From Diplonema japonicum (taxonomy: Eukaryota > Euglenozoa > Diplonemea > Diplonemida > Diplonemidae), in the NCBI GenBank assembly GCA_964019335.1, contig OZ025670.1, positions 558,001-622,000 of the forward strand: 64,000 nt of DNA, given 5' to 3'. The position numbers and the translations under genes were made by a program. Under the pieces are notes generated by a model. The model saw only the letters and a list, made by a program, of their open reading frames with translations, was not told the origin of the DNA and did no database searches. Each line of letters starts with the position of its first letter. Within the stretch, counting starts at the first letter, position 1. Below are positions 43,290 through 53,503 of this stretch, piece by piece.

Positions 43290-44580
43290 ATGACAGTGGA
43301 TGAGATGCGAGATGCAGTAGGGAAGGACTCGGAGCAGCTGAGGAAGGAGATGCACGATAGCCACGACGAGCTCAATAAGAAGATGGATGCGTTCCGGCGG
43401 AAGCTGATGGCAGACGAGACGAGGAACAAATTAGAGTACAGTTTCAAGGAAGATGAGTTCCAGCCAGCTGGGAACCCCGTGGACCACACGCTGGTGAAGG
43501 TATGCCGTTCCACCTAGACACACCTCTTGCAGGACCACGCCACGTACATCACTCACATGGTACCTGTCGACCATGTGCGGCCCTTGATCCCCACAAGGTT
43601 CACCTTGAACAGCATAATACATGGTATGACAGTTTAGTCTTTTAACGTACAAAACAGACATGAAGGAATGGGCCCTAATCACAGTGAAGCACGAAAAGTG
43701 CTCTGTCTACCCGTATAGAGCCGCTTTTGGCAAAAAGGCAGAGGTGGACACAGTGACGTATTACTCGTACGTGGTCGACAGGAGTACAGGGGAGCGCGCG
43801 TCGTACGTGTTCAGCTTCTACACCACTCCGAACAGGTACGTGAAGTGGATGCGACACTGGTGGAGCTTCCCGCTGCACCAGTTCAGTGGGTTTGAAAGCA
43901 ACGTGGAATTTGACGAAGGGACGAATAAATTTACATCTTACTCAATAACGGGAGTGGGGGGCAGCGGCGCGAGAGCGGGCGCAGTTAGAGCTGTTGTGGA
44001 GGATACGGGCTACAACGTGATGAATGTGAAGGGATTTGCTGGATTCCGCGATGCGGAGTCTGCTGTGGCGATGATCACAAGTACGCACGTTAAGGTGTAC
44101 CAGCAGCTGGATTATGTGGTATGTTCTTAGCTTATCATATATCACCTACTATAGCTTGGCCGCAGCGACTCTTGGCACGAACCTCTCACGAAAAGCGGTA
44201 CACTGACCATTGGCAAGCTTGCCTCCAGTTCAGAGGAGGCTAACTATAGTGGTGTGACGACAGACGAGGAAGGAGGCTTCAACCCCATCCCCGCCCCCCC
44301 TGAGGGCGTCTATCCGTGGATCCAGTTTTGGGATCTCATCAAACTCAATCGTGACCGCCATCTGCACTCTGTTCTTCTCTATCGCGGCCGACAGGAGGAA
44401 GTCTGCTACATGCCTTTCCATGTCTACGACGAGCAGATCGACAACCCCCTCGCGGTGAACAAGATACGGCGGGCGATGCGGTACTTCTCTACTAGACTTT
44501 TCAATAACAAACCAAGAAAGTCCACTAAACTTTCAAAAGAGGATTACGAAGACTTGTGGAAACGTGGGAAATTCACATAA
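43290..44580 (+). CDS. four-exon protein of unknown function (possible DUF2071-like)
   Basis: Exons 43290-43499, 43533-43623, 43658-44118 and 44155-44580 give 395 aa; introns are 33, 34 and 36 nt, with one phase-1 junction that restores an Asp codon. The first 60 residues are a charged helix. The middle (ITHMVPVDHVRPLIPTRF, then WALITVKHEKCSVYPYRAAF and SYVFSFYTTPNRYVKW) has the layout of an acetoacetate-decarboxylase/DUF2071-like beta fold: an entry helix with VPxxxxRxLIP, paired strands, then N-x-Y/W. That similarity is weak and by eye. The C-terminal exon has a compact region with YPWIQFWDLIKLNRDRH and a basic tail. No signal peptide or membrane helix. An ATG two codons before the first intron acceptor is not involved. 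Confidence 0.75.
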
Positions 44581-44669
44581 TCATTTTCCCGCACCCCACC
44601 ACCCCCAGTGTTCCGAGTCTGCACCTCCGAATGCCGTGTGCGGCACTTACCCCTCTCTTCAGGTACACA

Positions 44670-47033
44670 ATGGATCTGTCGACGGCGAGCCTGAGCTTTT
44701 CTGGAAGCGACGAAGGAGTGCACCCCGTCTACTTGGCTCTGTGCTGGAACAGAGCAGGTCTGGGCATTGCTGTGTACGATGCGGAGACGCAAGTGATCGA
44801 GGTAGGGGAGTGCAAAGAGTTTGATTCGTTCTTTACGGTGGCAGAGCTGAAGGAAGAGATTGTGCCTTGCTGCATTGTAATACCAAATGGGAGTGATACT
44901 CGGTTTGTAGAGGCAGTCAAGAGTCCTTTAGAGAAAGGGTTTACACCGGAAGTGATGCAATTAGGACAGGCAGAGTTCTCACCCGATGCTACGCTATCCA
45001 AAGTGATGCATGCATTGGGGTTCGAATCTGTTTCAGAGTGCAAGAAGTACCTCACTGAGGTCTACGACATGGGCAATGTGCAGATTACACGGACACTTGG
45101 CGGCCTGATTTCTGGGATCACCTCGTTGGGGAGGGTGAAAGCCATCCGCCTGCGTGTCTTTGCTCACTCCCTTTCCATTGATGCTAATACCATCGAGGCC
45201 CTTCAGATATTCAAAATTGTTGCACACCCCTCCTCCCACCACGGTATCGGTTCCTCAAAAGAAGGTCTTTCTCTGTTCGGTCTTCTAAACTTATGCAAAA
45301 CAAAAATGGGCTCCGAGGTCCTTCGCAGATGGATGAAGACGCCCACGACGAAGCTCGCCACCATCGAGGAGCGCTTGTGCACAATCGACATATTTCTAGC
45401 ACCGCACAACCAAGACCTCATCGCTTCGCTGCGAGACCACCTCCGCTTTGTCAAAGACCCAAGAGACCTGGTGAAGAAATTTAAAGAGTACAAGAATACG
45501 GTGCAGCACTGGCAGACTCTCTTCCAGCTTGTCTATGCATACCCCATCGTCGTCAGCATATGCAGCAAGCTAGGAGAGCACGGCAGGTCCCCAGTCTTCG
45601 AGAGAGTTGTCGACAGCTTCCATGAGGGCCCTGTGTCGGAGCTCTTCCGTGAGATGCACAGAACTATCGACCTTCCCATGAGCCACAGAGGAGGAAGGGT
45701 TGTCATTAAGTGGGGTGTTGACCCTGAGCTGGACAGGCACAAAGAGGCTTATGAGGGCCTCGGGGGGTTCTTGGAAACCGTGGCGCAGTCCGTGGTTAAG
45801 GAGATGGGAACCTTCTCGTACCCAGTATCTGTAGATTACTACCCACAGCTGGGCTATTTCACTACGGTGGGTATTGCCTTTTTCAATGAACGTTTCACCA
45901 CTGACCTCCCTGACGCGGGTTACGAGTTTCAGTTCAAGTCAAGCGAGAAGCTGTTCTACAAGAGCAGCAGGATGCGCGAGCTTGACGAGAGGTACGGCGA
46001 CATCTACTCTGCCATCACCGACATGGAGGCAAACGTTGCCATGCGGCTGACAGAGCTTGTTCTGCAGGAGGACAAAATCGAGGCTTTGATGGCGGTAAAG
46101 CACATCGCGTCAGTTGACTGTCTCTGTGCGCTAGCGCTGGTAGCGAAGGAAGACAGGTGGAGCAGGCCCAGTGTGGTGAAGGAGAACGTGCTGCACGTGA
46201 TTGACGCCCGTCACCCTTTGCAGGAGAAGACCGTCGACAGGTTTGTTCCGAATGACATCATTGTCAGCAAGGACGAGAAAAGGTTGAGCATTGTGACAGG
46301 ACCAAACAGTAGCGGGAAGTCCATTTATCTGAAACAAGTTGCCATCGTGGTGCTTCTCGCACATATTGGCAGCTATGTGCCCGCCAAGGAGGCGGTAGTG
46401 GGCCTCACCGACAGGGTATTCACCAGGATCAGGTCAAAGCACTGCCTTCCCGGGGACGGTCCTTCAAGTGCCTTTGCGTCGGACCTCGCGGACATCAATA
46501 ATATGCTGAGGTACGCAACGGCGCGGTCACTGCTGATCATCGATGAGTTCGGGAAAGGCACTGTCGCTGCCGATGGGATTGCACTGCTTGCTGCGGTGTT
46601 AGTGCATTTCATGAATAAGGGTAGCGACTGCCCGAAGGTGTTCGTCTCGACACATTACCTGGAGGTTCTAGAAAAGGGTCTCGTGGATGTCAACAACGCT
46701 TTGCTGGATGTAAGCCACATGGCTGTGGACATCGACATCAAGGATGCCAACGAGCTGATCTTCAGGTACAAAAGGCAGCCCGCATGTGCGCAAGAGTCGC
46801 ACGCCATCTACTGTTCCGAAAAGGCTGGCGTACCTTGCGAGGTGCTCACACGAGCAAGATACATCCTCACCCTGCTTAAGAAGGGAGTGGCTACCTCAGT
46901 CTTCCGCAGGCTCCTCCTTGCAACGCCTAACGTCACTACGTACCACAAGTCGGTTTTGAAGCTCATAAGCAACACCGACCTCACAACGTGCTGTGTGTCT
47001 GATTTGTGTGCGAAGGTCAAGGCTCTCCGGTGA
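44670..47033 (+). CDS. MSH5: MutS homologue MSH5
   Basis: Single exon, 787 aa. The start lies 8 nt after CTCTCTTCAG, a strong trans-splice acceptor. It lacks the mismatch-recognition domain I of MSH2/6, as MSH5 does. It has the core lever and clamp region and the ATPase domain: Walker A GPNSSGKSIYLKQV (~544-557), the FTRIRSKHCLPGDGPSSAFASD loop region in shorter form, Walker B LLIIDEFGKGT with the MSH5-type Phe-Gly after Glu, and VFVSTHYLEVL. The MSH4-MSH5 heterodimer stabilises meiotic recombination intermediates and promotes crossovers. Its presence suggests a meiotic programme in this organism. Length is close to the human protein. Confidence 0.95.
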   Translation: MDLSTASLSFSGSDEGVHPVYLALCWNRAGLGIAVYDAETQVIEVGECKEFDSFFTVAELKEEIVPCCIVIPNGSDTRFVEAVKSPLEKGFTPEVMQLGQAEFSPDATLSKVMHALGFESVSECKKYLTEVYDMGNVQITRTLGGLISGITSLGRVKAIRLRVFAHSLSIDANTIEALQIFKIVAHPSSHHGIGSSKEGLSLFGLLNLCKTKMGSEVLRRWMKTPTTKLATIEERLCTIDIFLAPHNQDLIASLRDHLRFVKDPRDLVKKFKEYKNTVQHWQTLFQLVYAYPIVVSICSKLGEHGRSPVFERVVDSFHEGPVSELFREMHRTIDLPMSHRGGRVVIKWGVDPELDRHKEAYEGLGGFLETVAQSVVKEMGTFSYPVSVDYYPQLGYFTTVGIAFFNERFTTDLPDAGYEFQFKSSEKLFYKSSRMRELDERYGDIYSAITDMEANVAMRLTELVLQEDKIEALMAVKHIASVDCLCALALVAKEDRWSRPSVVKENVLHVIDARHPLQEKTVDRFVPNDIIVSKDEKRLSIVTGPNSSGKSIYLKQVAIVVLLAHIGSYVPAKEAVVGLTDRVFTRIRSKHCLPGDGPSSAFASDLADINNMLRYATARSLLIIDEFGKGTVAADGIALLAAVLVHFMNKGSDCPKVFVSTHYLEVLEKGLVDVNNALLDVSHMAVDIDIKDANELIFRYKRQPACAQESHAIYCSEKAGVPCEVLTRARYILTLLKKGVATSVFRRLLLATPNVTTYHKSVLKLISNTDLTTCCVSDLCAKVKALR

Positions 47034-47121
47034 CCACCCTCCGCCTATTTCATTCATTCACCATCTCTCATATAATTTTGGTATTCTTGACACTTACATT
47101 GATGACCACAACTTCCTCCAG

Positions 47122-50100
47122 ATGGGGCACAATGGGGACTACAACATGCTGCTCCGCACCCCTAGAGAGTGCCTTGGGGTGGGCTACAATACATCGCTAA
47201 TGGACCTGTCGCCTATGACTGCCGAGACTACATTTAGGAGCGAGTCATCTCGGAGCGTTGTAAGGCAGAGCTCGAGTTGTATGTCAACTTCCCTTTCCGG
47301 GCCCGGGGGGATTTCCCTCTCCGGACCCAGGGGTGCCGCTTCCGATGAACAGAACATAGCTGCTGCGCAGATAGCTCTCGATTATTGGAGGGACTCGAAA
47401 GAGAAGCGTGATGCTGTGCCCTCCAAGCGCGTGTCTAGACAGAAGGCAATGCAGCCTCATACTCATCCTGTGGCCAGGAGTGTATCCCCGAAGAGTAACT
47501 ACAACGCCATCCTGAAAAAAGATACATCTGAAATGTTGAAAAAGGAACGCTCGCTACGCAGGAATAAGGATCCCGTCATTGCAGCCAAGACATTCCTCAG
47601 TCAGCAGAACGAGATCAAGAAACACTACAGCGAGTTGCTCAAGGTTGGCAAGAAGGCAGCAGCTGGCAATGTTCAATCAGGCATGAGGCGTGAGGCGCTT
47701 GCAACCGCTGCGACTTCCCCTCATGCGAAGAAGCTTTTAGAGATACACTCCAAAGTCGCGCACTTGGCAACACCGCCGAAGAAGAACACCAATACTGCGT
47801 CACAGCAAGCAAAAAAGATAAAGGAAGAAAAACACGTTTCTCTAGCGCAAACTGGTGCACTCGACTGGTTTGAACCCCACAAATACAAGGAAGGGAGACA
47901 GTCCGATACTTTACATGCTAAGTTCAAGCAGCAGGAGGTAGCTGTAGTCGCTGAGAATATACAAGCACAGACCGAGCTACAAGTATTTTCAGAAGCGGAA
48001 GCCCAAGCTGAGGCGCAAGCTGAAGAGGAGGCGAGAGCGCAGCATGCATGGAGCTTTTCAAAGACACAAGTTGAGAATATACAGCGGACAGTAGAGGTTG
48101 CTGCGAAAGGTCCTTCGCATCAGGAAGTGCCTACAGATATAGCAGCACAAATGGAGCAGGTTCAGAATGTACATGAACAACGAGACGAAACGGAAGGTGC
48201 TGGTGGCTGGTCGGTGGACGAGGAGTGTGAAGACGCCGTGGCGCCAAACGAGATGCAGATCACCGACATGTGGAACTGGGGTGAGGATTCAGCAGATCTA
48301 ACTGCTATCACCGACACGCTCGTGCGCCATACACGGGATGTTCCTGTTGACTCCCTTGGGCAGAAACTGCCTTTGGCAAAGCATCCTAGGTCCACACCAC
48401 TGAGCCCAGAGCAGGCGAAGGCTGCAGGTAAAGCACTGTGGTCTGCCCTCGAAGCAGGCAAACAGGAAACAGAGGCGTCCGATACCGCTGTGGTCACCAT
48501 CGGTTTGGATGAAAGCGATGGACTTACTGAGAGCCTGGAACAACGCGAAGTACCGCAAGCATCCCCAGAGACAGAAAGACCGAAGAGCATTAGCCCGACA
48601 GCATTGCAGCTTCTTGCTGAACAGTCCTTTTCTGACTCGGTTGCATTCCCTCTCGAGGTCCTTGCAGCAGAGCTGGTCAGTATGGAGCATGTGTATACCA
48701 AGCCAAGCCTTCCCTGTGATGATGCCGTCTCCCTTCGCAGCTCCTCAGGCAGTCTGTCACGCGCCCAAGATGAATGCACTTTCAAGTCCATCAAATTTGA
48801 AGTCCCCAGTAGTTTCAAAGACGACGAGGAAGTGCCCCTGGTTAGTAGTAAGAGGAAGGTTGGCTCCCCTTTCGATGAAGTTATGAGATCACTCACGAGA
48901 AAAAAGCAACCCGAAGAAGCTACGTTGGGAAGCAGGTCAAAGTTATTGCAAGAAGCCCCTGCGTCCCCACACGCACCGTCGCCGATCTTAGTACCCTCGC
49001 CCCACCCCCCGCCATCATCTGTATCTATTGATACCGAAGCTTGGCTAGATGCTCCCTGGACCGCGGAATCTCCGCGAAATAATCTTGCTGTTGTATCTTT
49101 AGATACACAGCGAGAGGACTTCAAAACTTGCGTCCCTTCCCCCATCCCTGTCATTGATTCCCCTGCAAGTGTTGTAGCCAATCACAGTCAGGTCCAGGGC
49201 ACGTCGCTTTTGCTACACGAACAGGAAGGTAGTACAGTATCTACAGCACGTGATTTCGCTTCACCCATGGTGTCCCCCAGGGCACACAGAAGTACTTCAC
49301 CTGCACCATACACGAATCTCTGCGACGTGCTTCATGGAAGCACCTCACCTATGCCGCATATTGTTGACGGCAGCACCTCTCCCATGCCGCACGCCGCCGC
49401 ACGTGGCAGCACCTCGCCAGTTGCACGCTCTACGGTACACGTCAGTGCGTCACCAATATCGCAATCAGTGGCACACGGTAGTACTTCGCCAATGCCACGA
49501 CCAATGGCGCATTGCAGTACTTCGCCAATGCCAGTGACACATGGTAGTACTTCACCGATGCCACGAACAATGGCACATGGTAGTACTTCACCAATGCCCC
49601 GCCCAGTGACGCATGGCAGTACTTCACCAATGCCACGCCCAGTAGCGCATGGCAGTACTTCACCAATACCACGATCAATGACCCACGGCAGTACTTCACC
49701 AATGCCACGATCAATGATCCACGGCAGTACTTCACCAATGCCACGCCCAGTAGCGCACGGCAGCACTTCGCCAATACCACGCTCAGTGACTCATGGCAGT
49801 ACTTCACCAATGCCGCGTAATGTTTGCAACAACGCCACATCACCTATTCATCCTGCCACAACACATGGGGGTACCTCCCCTGTGCTACAGTACACTCACT
49901 GCGGCACGTCTCCTTTGCTGAAAAGCGTTTCCCATGGCAGCACCTCGCCTATGCTGCAGCAGATGGTGAACAGCGGCACCTCTCCATTGATATTTTCGAA
50001 TGAGGCCGGCACCTCTCCAATACTGGAGATGCAGCATGCTGAAGCAGGCACCTCCCCAGTATACGCTGATTCTAGCCCTGCGCAGGCCGTTGTGCGAACG

Positions 50101-51531
50101 CCGGAGCTGCCGAGCGTTTCACCGATTAAGCACCCTATGCGCGATGTCCTAGATGTTTCCCAAGTATCAAATTCAGACATCGGGGACTCGGAGTACAGTA
50201 AAGCTGAAGGCGCACAAGATGACTACTGGGACCCGAGACAGGCAGTCACCATGGCAGACGCAGTGACAGGATCTACACTACAATTGCAGGGTACTGCAAA
50301 CACTAACACTGACGCAGTCAGTCGGTTCGACAAACTCACGTCACCTTATGCTGCAGTACACAGCAGCCCTGTTACTGTAGAGGATGAAGCGCTAGAACAG
50401 CTGAAGCAGATGTCACCCTTCATGGCAGTGCACCACATTCTGCATAGGGAAGTGCACACACCTCTTGAGCACTACTTGACGAACGATTTTTCGACTGTAG
50501 AAAGCCCACCAGAAAAGCGCCCGACTCCTGTTCCTTTGTTTGCAGGCGCGCCCCAAGCGCCCCCTACGCCCATCTCATTGATGCCAGACAACGAGACAAC
50601 ACCTGTGAGAACCCCGCGGAAGGTCCCTAGACAACTCCGTGTGCCCAAGCCCCTGCCGTCATCTGTCGCGTCATCGCTTGTGCGAAGATCACCCCAAGGC
50701 CTCCCGGAACCAGACTACAGAATCGAACTGGCCGAGTGCTTTGCAAGAAGGGTGCAGGAGCTTCAGGCACATCGTTTGCTCAGGTCAGGTTTCAGGCGCT
50801 TACGACGACTAGCTCGCTTCCAGCGGCTGAACAGACGTAAAGTCTGTCTTAGTGCAGCATTCCACAGCTGGCGTTTGTGCAGTGCTGCTCAAGGGAATCG
50901 TCGATGCTTGCACATTTGGTGGAAGAAGTGGCAGCGAAGTGTAGCTATGTCGCACACGAAAGCCCTGTTCCAGCAATGGCGGGCTGCCTCGCGTGGATGC
51001 TTCGACGTAAGGAAGGCTGATGACTTTTGCAAGGTGCGTGCATTGAGAAAGATAAAGCGGGTGGCTATTGCACGGAGTGCATTGCGCACGAAGGTCGAAA
51101 GGGTAAGGTTGCTAGGTGAGAGCTGTGTTATCAGCAAATATTTCATAAAGTGGAAAAGCATTGTAATACTGCACAAGCGGCCTTCCCACAGACAGAGTGG
51201 AAGGCATCTTGTGAGGCTCAATGACCTACTAAAATCTGAACTAGAAAAAGAGGTGCATATCAGAACCCAGGTTGAGTCGCGTCTAAAGCAGTTAGAACAG
51301 AAGGAGCAGCAGCAGATAGTGGTCAAGCCACATAGCGCTGCAAGGACGAAAAGGAAGAAGAAGGACACGGTAGGGAGGCAATTGTTCGCTCCAGAAGCTT
51401 CGCCACAAAACCAGCTTCACGAGTACTTGTCAGGTGAGTTGCGTGCTGCCACAAAACGGATGCCCAAGATCAAGACTCCATCTGAGCTGGCGACGGCCAT
51501 GCACGACTTTGTGTCTTCTCTCCCCCAATAG
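47122..51531 (+). CDS. large STSP-repeat protein with Sfi1-like C-terminus
   Basis: Single exon, 1469 aa; the ATG directly follows the AG of TTCCTCCAG. The N-terminal 400 residues are charged, with helical segments and an Ala/Glu/Gln run near residue 295. Residues ~720-980 hold some 22 copies of a 12-residue unit, HGSTSPMPRPVT and variants, encoded by 36-bp DNA repeats. Residues ~1205-1370 contain Sfi1-like centrin-binding units: FHSWRLCSA, LFQQWRAAS, YFIKWKSIVI and similar x-x-W segments spaced about 20-30 residues apart. Sfi1 proteins form centrin-coated filaments at centrosomes and basal bodies, so a basal-body role is likely (inference). The many TSP sites invite phosphorylation by proline-directed kinases. 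The C-terminus ends with a coiled coil and basic stretches. Confidence 0.85.
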   Translation: MGHNGDYNMLLRTPRECLGVGYNTSLMDLSPMTAETTFRSESSRSVVRQSSSCMSTSLSGPGGISLSGPRGAASDEQNIAAAQIALDYWRDSKEKRDAVPSKRVSRQKAMQPHTHPVARSVSPKSNYNAILKKDTSEMLKKERSLRRNKDPVIAAKTFLSQQNEIKKHYSELLKVGKKAAAGNVQSGMRREALATAATSPHAKKLLEIHSKVAHLATPPKKNTNTASQQAKKIKEEKHVSLAQTGALDWFEPHKYKEGRQSDTLHAKFKQQEVAVVAENIQAQTELQVFSEAEAQAEAQAEEEARAQHAWSFSKTQVENIQRTVEVAAKGPSHQEVPTDIAAQMEQVQNVHEQRDETEGAGGWSVDEECEDAVAPNEMQITDMWNWGEDSADLTAITDTLVRHTRDVPVDSLGQKLPLAKHPRSTPLSPEQAKAAGKALWSALEAGKQETEASDTAVVTIGLDESDGLTESLEQREVPQASPETERPKSISPTALQLLAEQSFSDSVAFPLEVLAAELVSMEHVYTKPSLPCDDAVSLRSSSGSLSRAQDECTFKSIKFEVPSSFKDDEEVPLVSSKRKVGSPFDEVMRSLTRKKQPEEATLGSRSKLLQEAPASPHAPSPILVPSPHPPPSSVSIDTEAWLDAPWTAESPRNNLAVVSLDTQREDFKTCVPSPIPVIDSPASVVANHSQVQGTSLLLHEQEGSTVSTARDFASPMVSPRAHRSTSPAPYTNLCDVLHGSTSPMPHIVDGSTSPMPHAAARGSTSPVARSTVHVSASPISQSVAHGSTSPMPRPMAHCSTSPMPVTHGSTSPMPRTMAHGSTSPMPRPVTHGSTSPMPRPVAHGSTSPIPRSMTHGSTSPMPRSMIHGSTSPMPRPVAHGSTSPIPRSVTHGSTSPMPRNVCNNATSPIHPATTHGGTSPVLQYTHCGTSPLLKSVSHGSTSPMLQQMVNSGTSPLIFSNEAGTSPILEMQHAEAGTSPVYADSSPAQAVVRTPELPSVSPIKHPMRDVLDVSQVSNSDIGDSEYSKAEGAQDDYWDPRQAVTMADAVTGSTLQLQGTANTNTDAVSRFDKLTSPYAAVHSSPVTVEDEALEQLKQMSPFMAVHHILHREVHTPLEHYLTNDFSTVESPPEKRPTPVPLFAGAPQAPPTPISLMPDNETTPVRTPRKVPRQLRVPKPLPSSVASSLVRRSPQGLPEPDYRIELAECFARRVQELQAHRLLRSGFRRLRRLARFQRLNRRKVCLSAAFHSWRLCSAAQGNRRCLHIWWKKWQRSVAMSHTKALFQQWRAASRGCFDVRKADDFCKVRALRKIKRVAIARSALRTKVERVRLLGESCVISKYFIKWKSIVILHKRPSHRQSGRHLVRLNDLLKSELEKEVHIRTQVESRLKQLEQKEQQQIVVKPHSAARTKRKKKDTVGRQLFAPEASPQNQLHEYLSGELRAATKRMPKIKTPSELATAMHDFVSSLPQ
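49280..50070 (+). repeat. 36-bp tandem coding repeats (HGSTSPMPRPVT units)
   Basis: About 22 in-frame units of roughly 36 bp with the core GGCAGTACTTCACCAATGCC. The central units (49540-49830) are nearly identical and the outer ones degenerate towards GTSP and NATSP. One central unit is shorter (CSTSPMPVTHGSTSP), showing unit-length variation. The pattern is typical of expansion and contraction by slippage or unequal crossing over. Confidence 0.9.
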
Positions 51532-51591
51532 ATAGTATTATAGATATGAGTACATCATTTCCTTTCCTAGTCACCTTCGTGCAGGTTACAC

Positions 51592-51729
51592 ATGGACTCT
51601 GAGCCCACACTTAGTGAAGGCATCAACACCTTGTCACTGATTGTTGAAGAGACACGCAGAACAAAAGCCTCAACAGAGAGGTTGCGCGCCTTGCTGCGAG
51701 AGCTTAAGAGCGATAGTAAACTCTCGTAG
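51592..51729 (+). CDS. 45-aa mini-protein
   Basis: A complete short frame of 45 codons. The ATG sits 7 nt after CTTTCCTAGTCACCTTCGTGCAG, a good trans-splice acceptor, in the 250-bp gap between two larger genes. The product is a single amphipathic charged helix (SLIVEETRRTKASTERLRAL continuing LRELKS) of the kind found in small coiled-coil partners. I recognise no family. The acceptor and the non-simple-sequence composition argue for a real gene, but the length alone is weak evidence. Confidence 0.5.
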   Translation: MDSEPTLSEGINTLSLIVEETRRTKASTERLRALLRELKSDSKLS

Positions 51730-51780
51730 TATTATGTTAACGTTTCTTGCAACAACACACACACGCAGGCACCCAGCAAT

Positions 51781-53420
51781 ATGGCTTTACGGGTGACCCA
51801 GCGGCGCCTGTCGCTGTACACGTGGTATCTGAATAAGTTCTGGCGGAAGGACATCAAACACCCAACACCTATGACAAAGAGCCAGAAGGTAGAACCTGGG
51901 TACCACTGGCTTGAGAAGCATTACGTACCGACACCTTGGGAGTTGTTTTACTGGAATGTGTGCTGGTTTCCTATGACAGGTGAGGTTTTGGTGGGGAAGG
52001 ACTGGCGGAATAACCTATTCTTCATCAAGCATGATCCTGCTAAGGGTGTAAAGCACCATAGATTTGCACGATTTGTGGAAGGGTGGGAAATGAACCAGGA
52101 CTACGACACAGATGACTTATGGAGGGTATGCACAGAACGGGACCTAAAAATGCAAAACAGAAATGGTTGGACTTCCGCATGGCTACACCCCCAACACCGC
52201 AGCAGTGCGCCAGGCTTCACAAGTACCAAGAAGAAAAGTATTCAATAAAAGAGGCCGGTCTGCAGCATTTGTATGAACAAGAGATGCAAGACCCTATGTC
52301 GCACCGGATTAGACGGTACCAAGAATATGTGGACCAAAAGTGGGATGTGAGAAGGAGTAGGCAGATCCAAAAGGGGACGCTTGGACAGAAGTGGTTGGTC
52401 AAAAAGTCAAACTCTCCAGATATACGTGACAAGTATTACTACACAAGATGGCAGGCCATCTGGGAGTCGAAGCTGTTCATGCAGATCGATCTCCTGCGCC
52501 CACCGAGGAGGCAGCGTGTATGGAAGCTAGAAGACGATTACCGTGCCGTGGAGGCTATGAACAAGATAGACAACCCTGACTACAAAATGAACCCCTTTGA
52601 GACTACAAGACAAGAGGTATTCTTCCCAGTATGACCAACACAACACAACAGAGATACCTATCATCCCCCTCGCACGTAGCGGGCAGGGCAGTGCCTACAA
52701 GTGTGACGAAGGTGGAGAAGGCGTTTGACGCATCGAAGCTGCCCCCCGAGCCTGTCGGTGAGCTGAGGATGCGCATCACGAACGAAAACCCTATCTATGG
52801 GATGTCGGTATGTATTGGGAAGCATGCACAACATGATACAGAGCGATGCGGAGTATCAGGAGTGGTTTGCAGACCAGCGGAAGCAGCTCATTGTTGCACG
52901 TGCGGAGCTAGAACAGATGAAGAGAGACGGCTTCAGACCTGACGAGGTCGGCGGTGACCTTGACCCGTACACAGCAGCGAGACCAATAGATGACTACAAG
53001 GAGGAGAGGAGGAAACGGACAGAGATGCTGGACAGGGCACGTGATGAGAGACAGCAGTTGGAAGCCAAGAAGAAGGGTGCACTGCAAAAGATGCTCGGAA
53101 CCGATCTGAAGAGGGAGTACCTGGCAAGCGTAGCGCACAAAGGGCCCGAAGAGGCTGTTGTTTACACGAAGGTACGCGGGAAGATCACCGAAGGCGAGAG
53201 CAAGAGGTACCTCAACGAGAAGCATAAGCTGCCGGAGACACGAAGTGCCAGCTTACCCGCCACCGCTATCGACGATGACAGTGAGAACATGGGTGAGGAG
53301 ATGGAGGGCATCAGGTCGGTGTTTGGTAAGAAGGGTACTGGTTTGTATTCGTCCAAGGTGGGTGGCCGACAGAGCACGCGCCCCGACGACGCCAGTCCGG
53401 ACAAGACGCCCGAAAAGTGA
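51781..53420 (+). CDS. NDUFA12-like complex I protein with long C-terminal extension
   Basis: Exons 51781-52125, 52161-52616, 52652-52807 and 52842-53420 give 511 aa; introns are 35, 35 and 34 nt, all phase 0. Residues ~60-135 match the NDUFA12/B17.2 domain: VLVGKDWRNNLFFIKH, HRFARFVEG and, across the first junction, DLWRKWLDFRMATPPTPQQ (W-x-x-WL-x-x-x-R-x-x-PPT). NDUFA12 is an accessory subunit of mitochondrial NADH dehydrogenase. The rest is a long charged helical extension, not part of the usual ~145-aa protein. Exon 2 could instead stop at TGA 52632-52634, with a separate downstream gene from the overlapping ATG. I favour one gene because there is no spacer or pyrimidine-rich acceptor there and the 35-nt intron fits the local size class. 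Confidence 0.75.
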
Positions 53421-53503
53421 AGCGATATCAAGTGATTTTCTTTTTAAAGCGTCCGTAGTAATGATGTTGTTAAATATCCCGCAGGCAAAACCAAGACAGT
53501 AAG

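Noticed and set aside
48162-49181. 339-aa reverse-strand frame inside the STSP-repeat gene
   Set aside because: It is the antisense shadow of a well-supported + strand gene, with Ser-rich composition mirrored from the sense codons.
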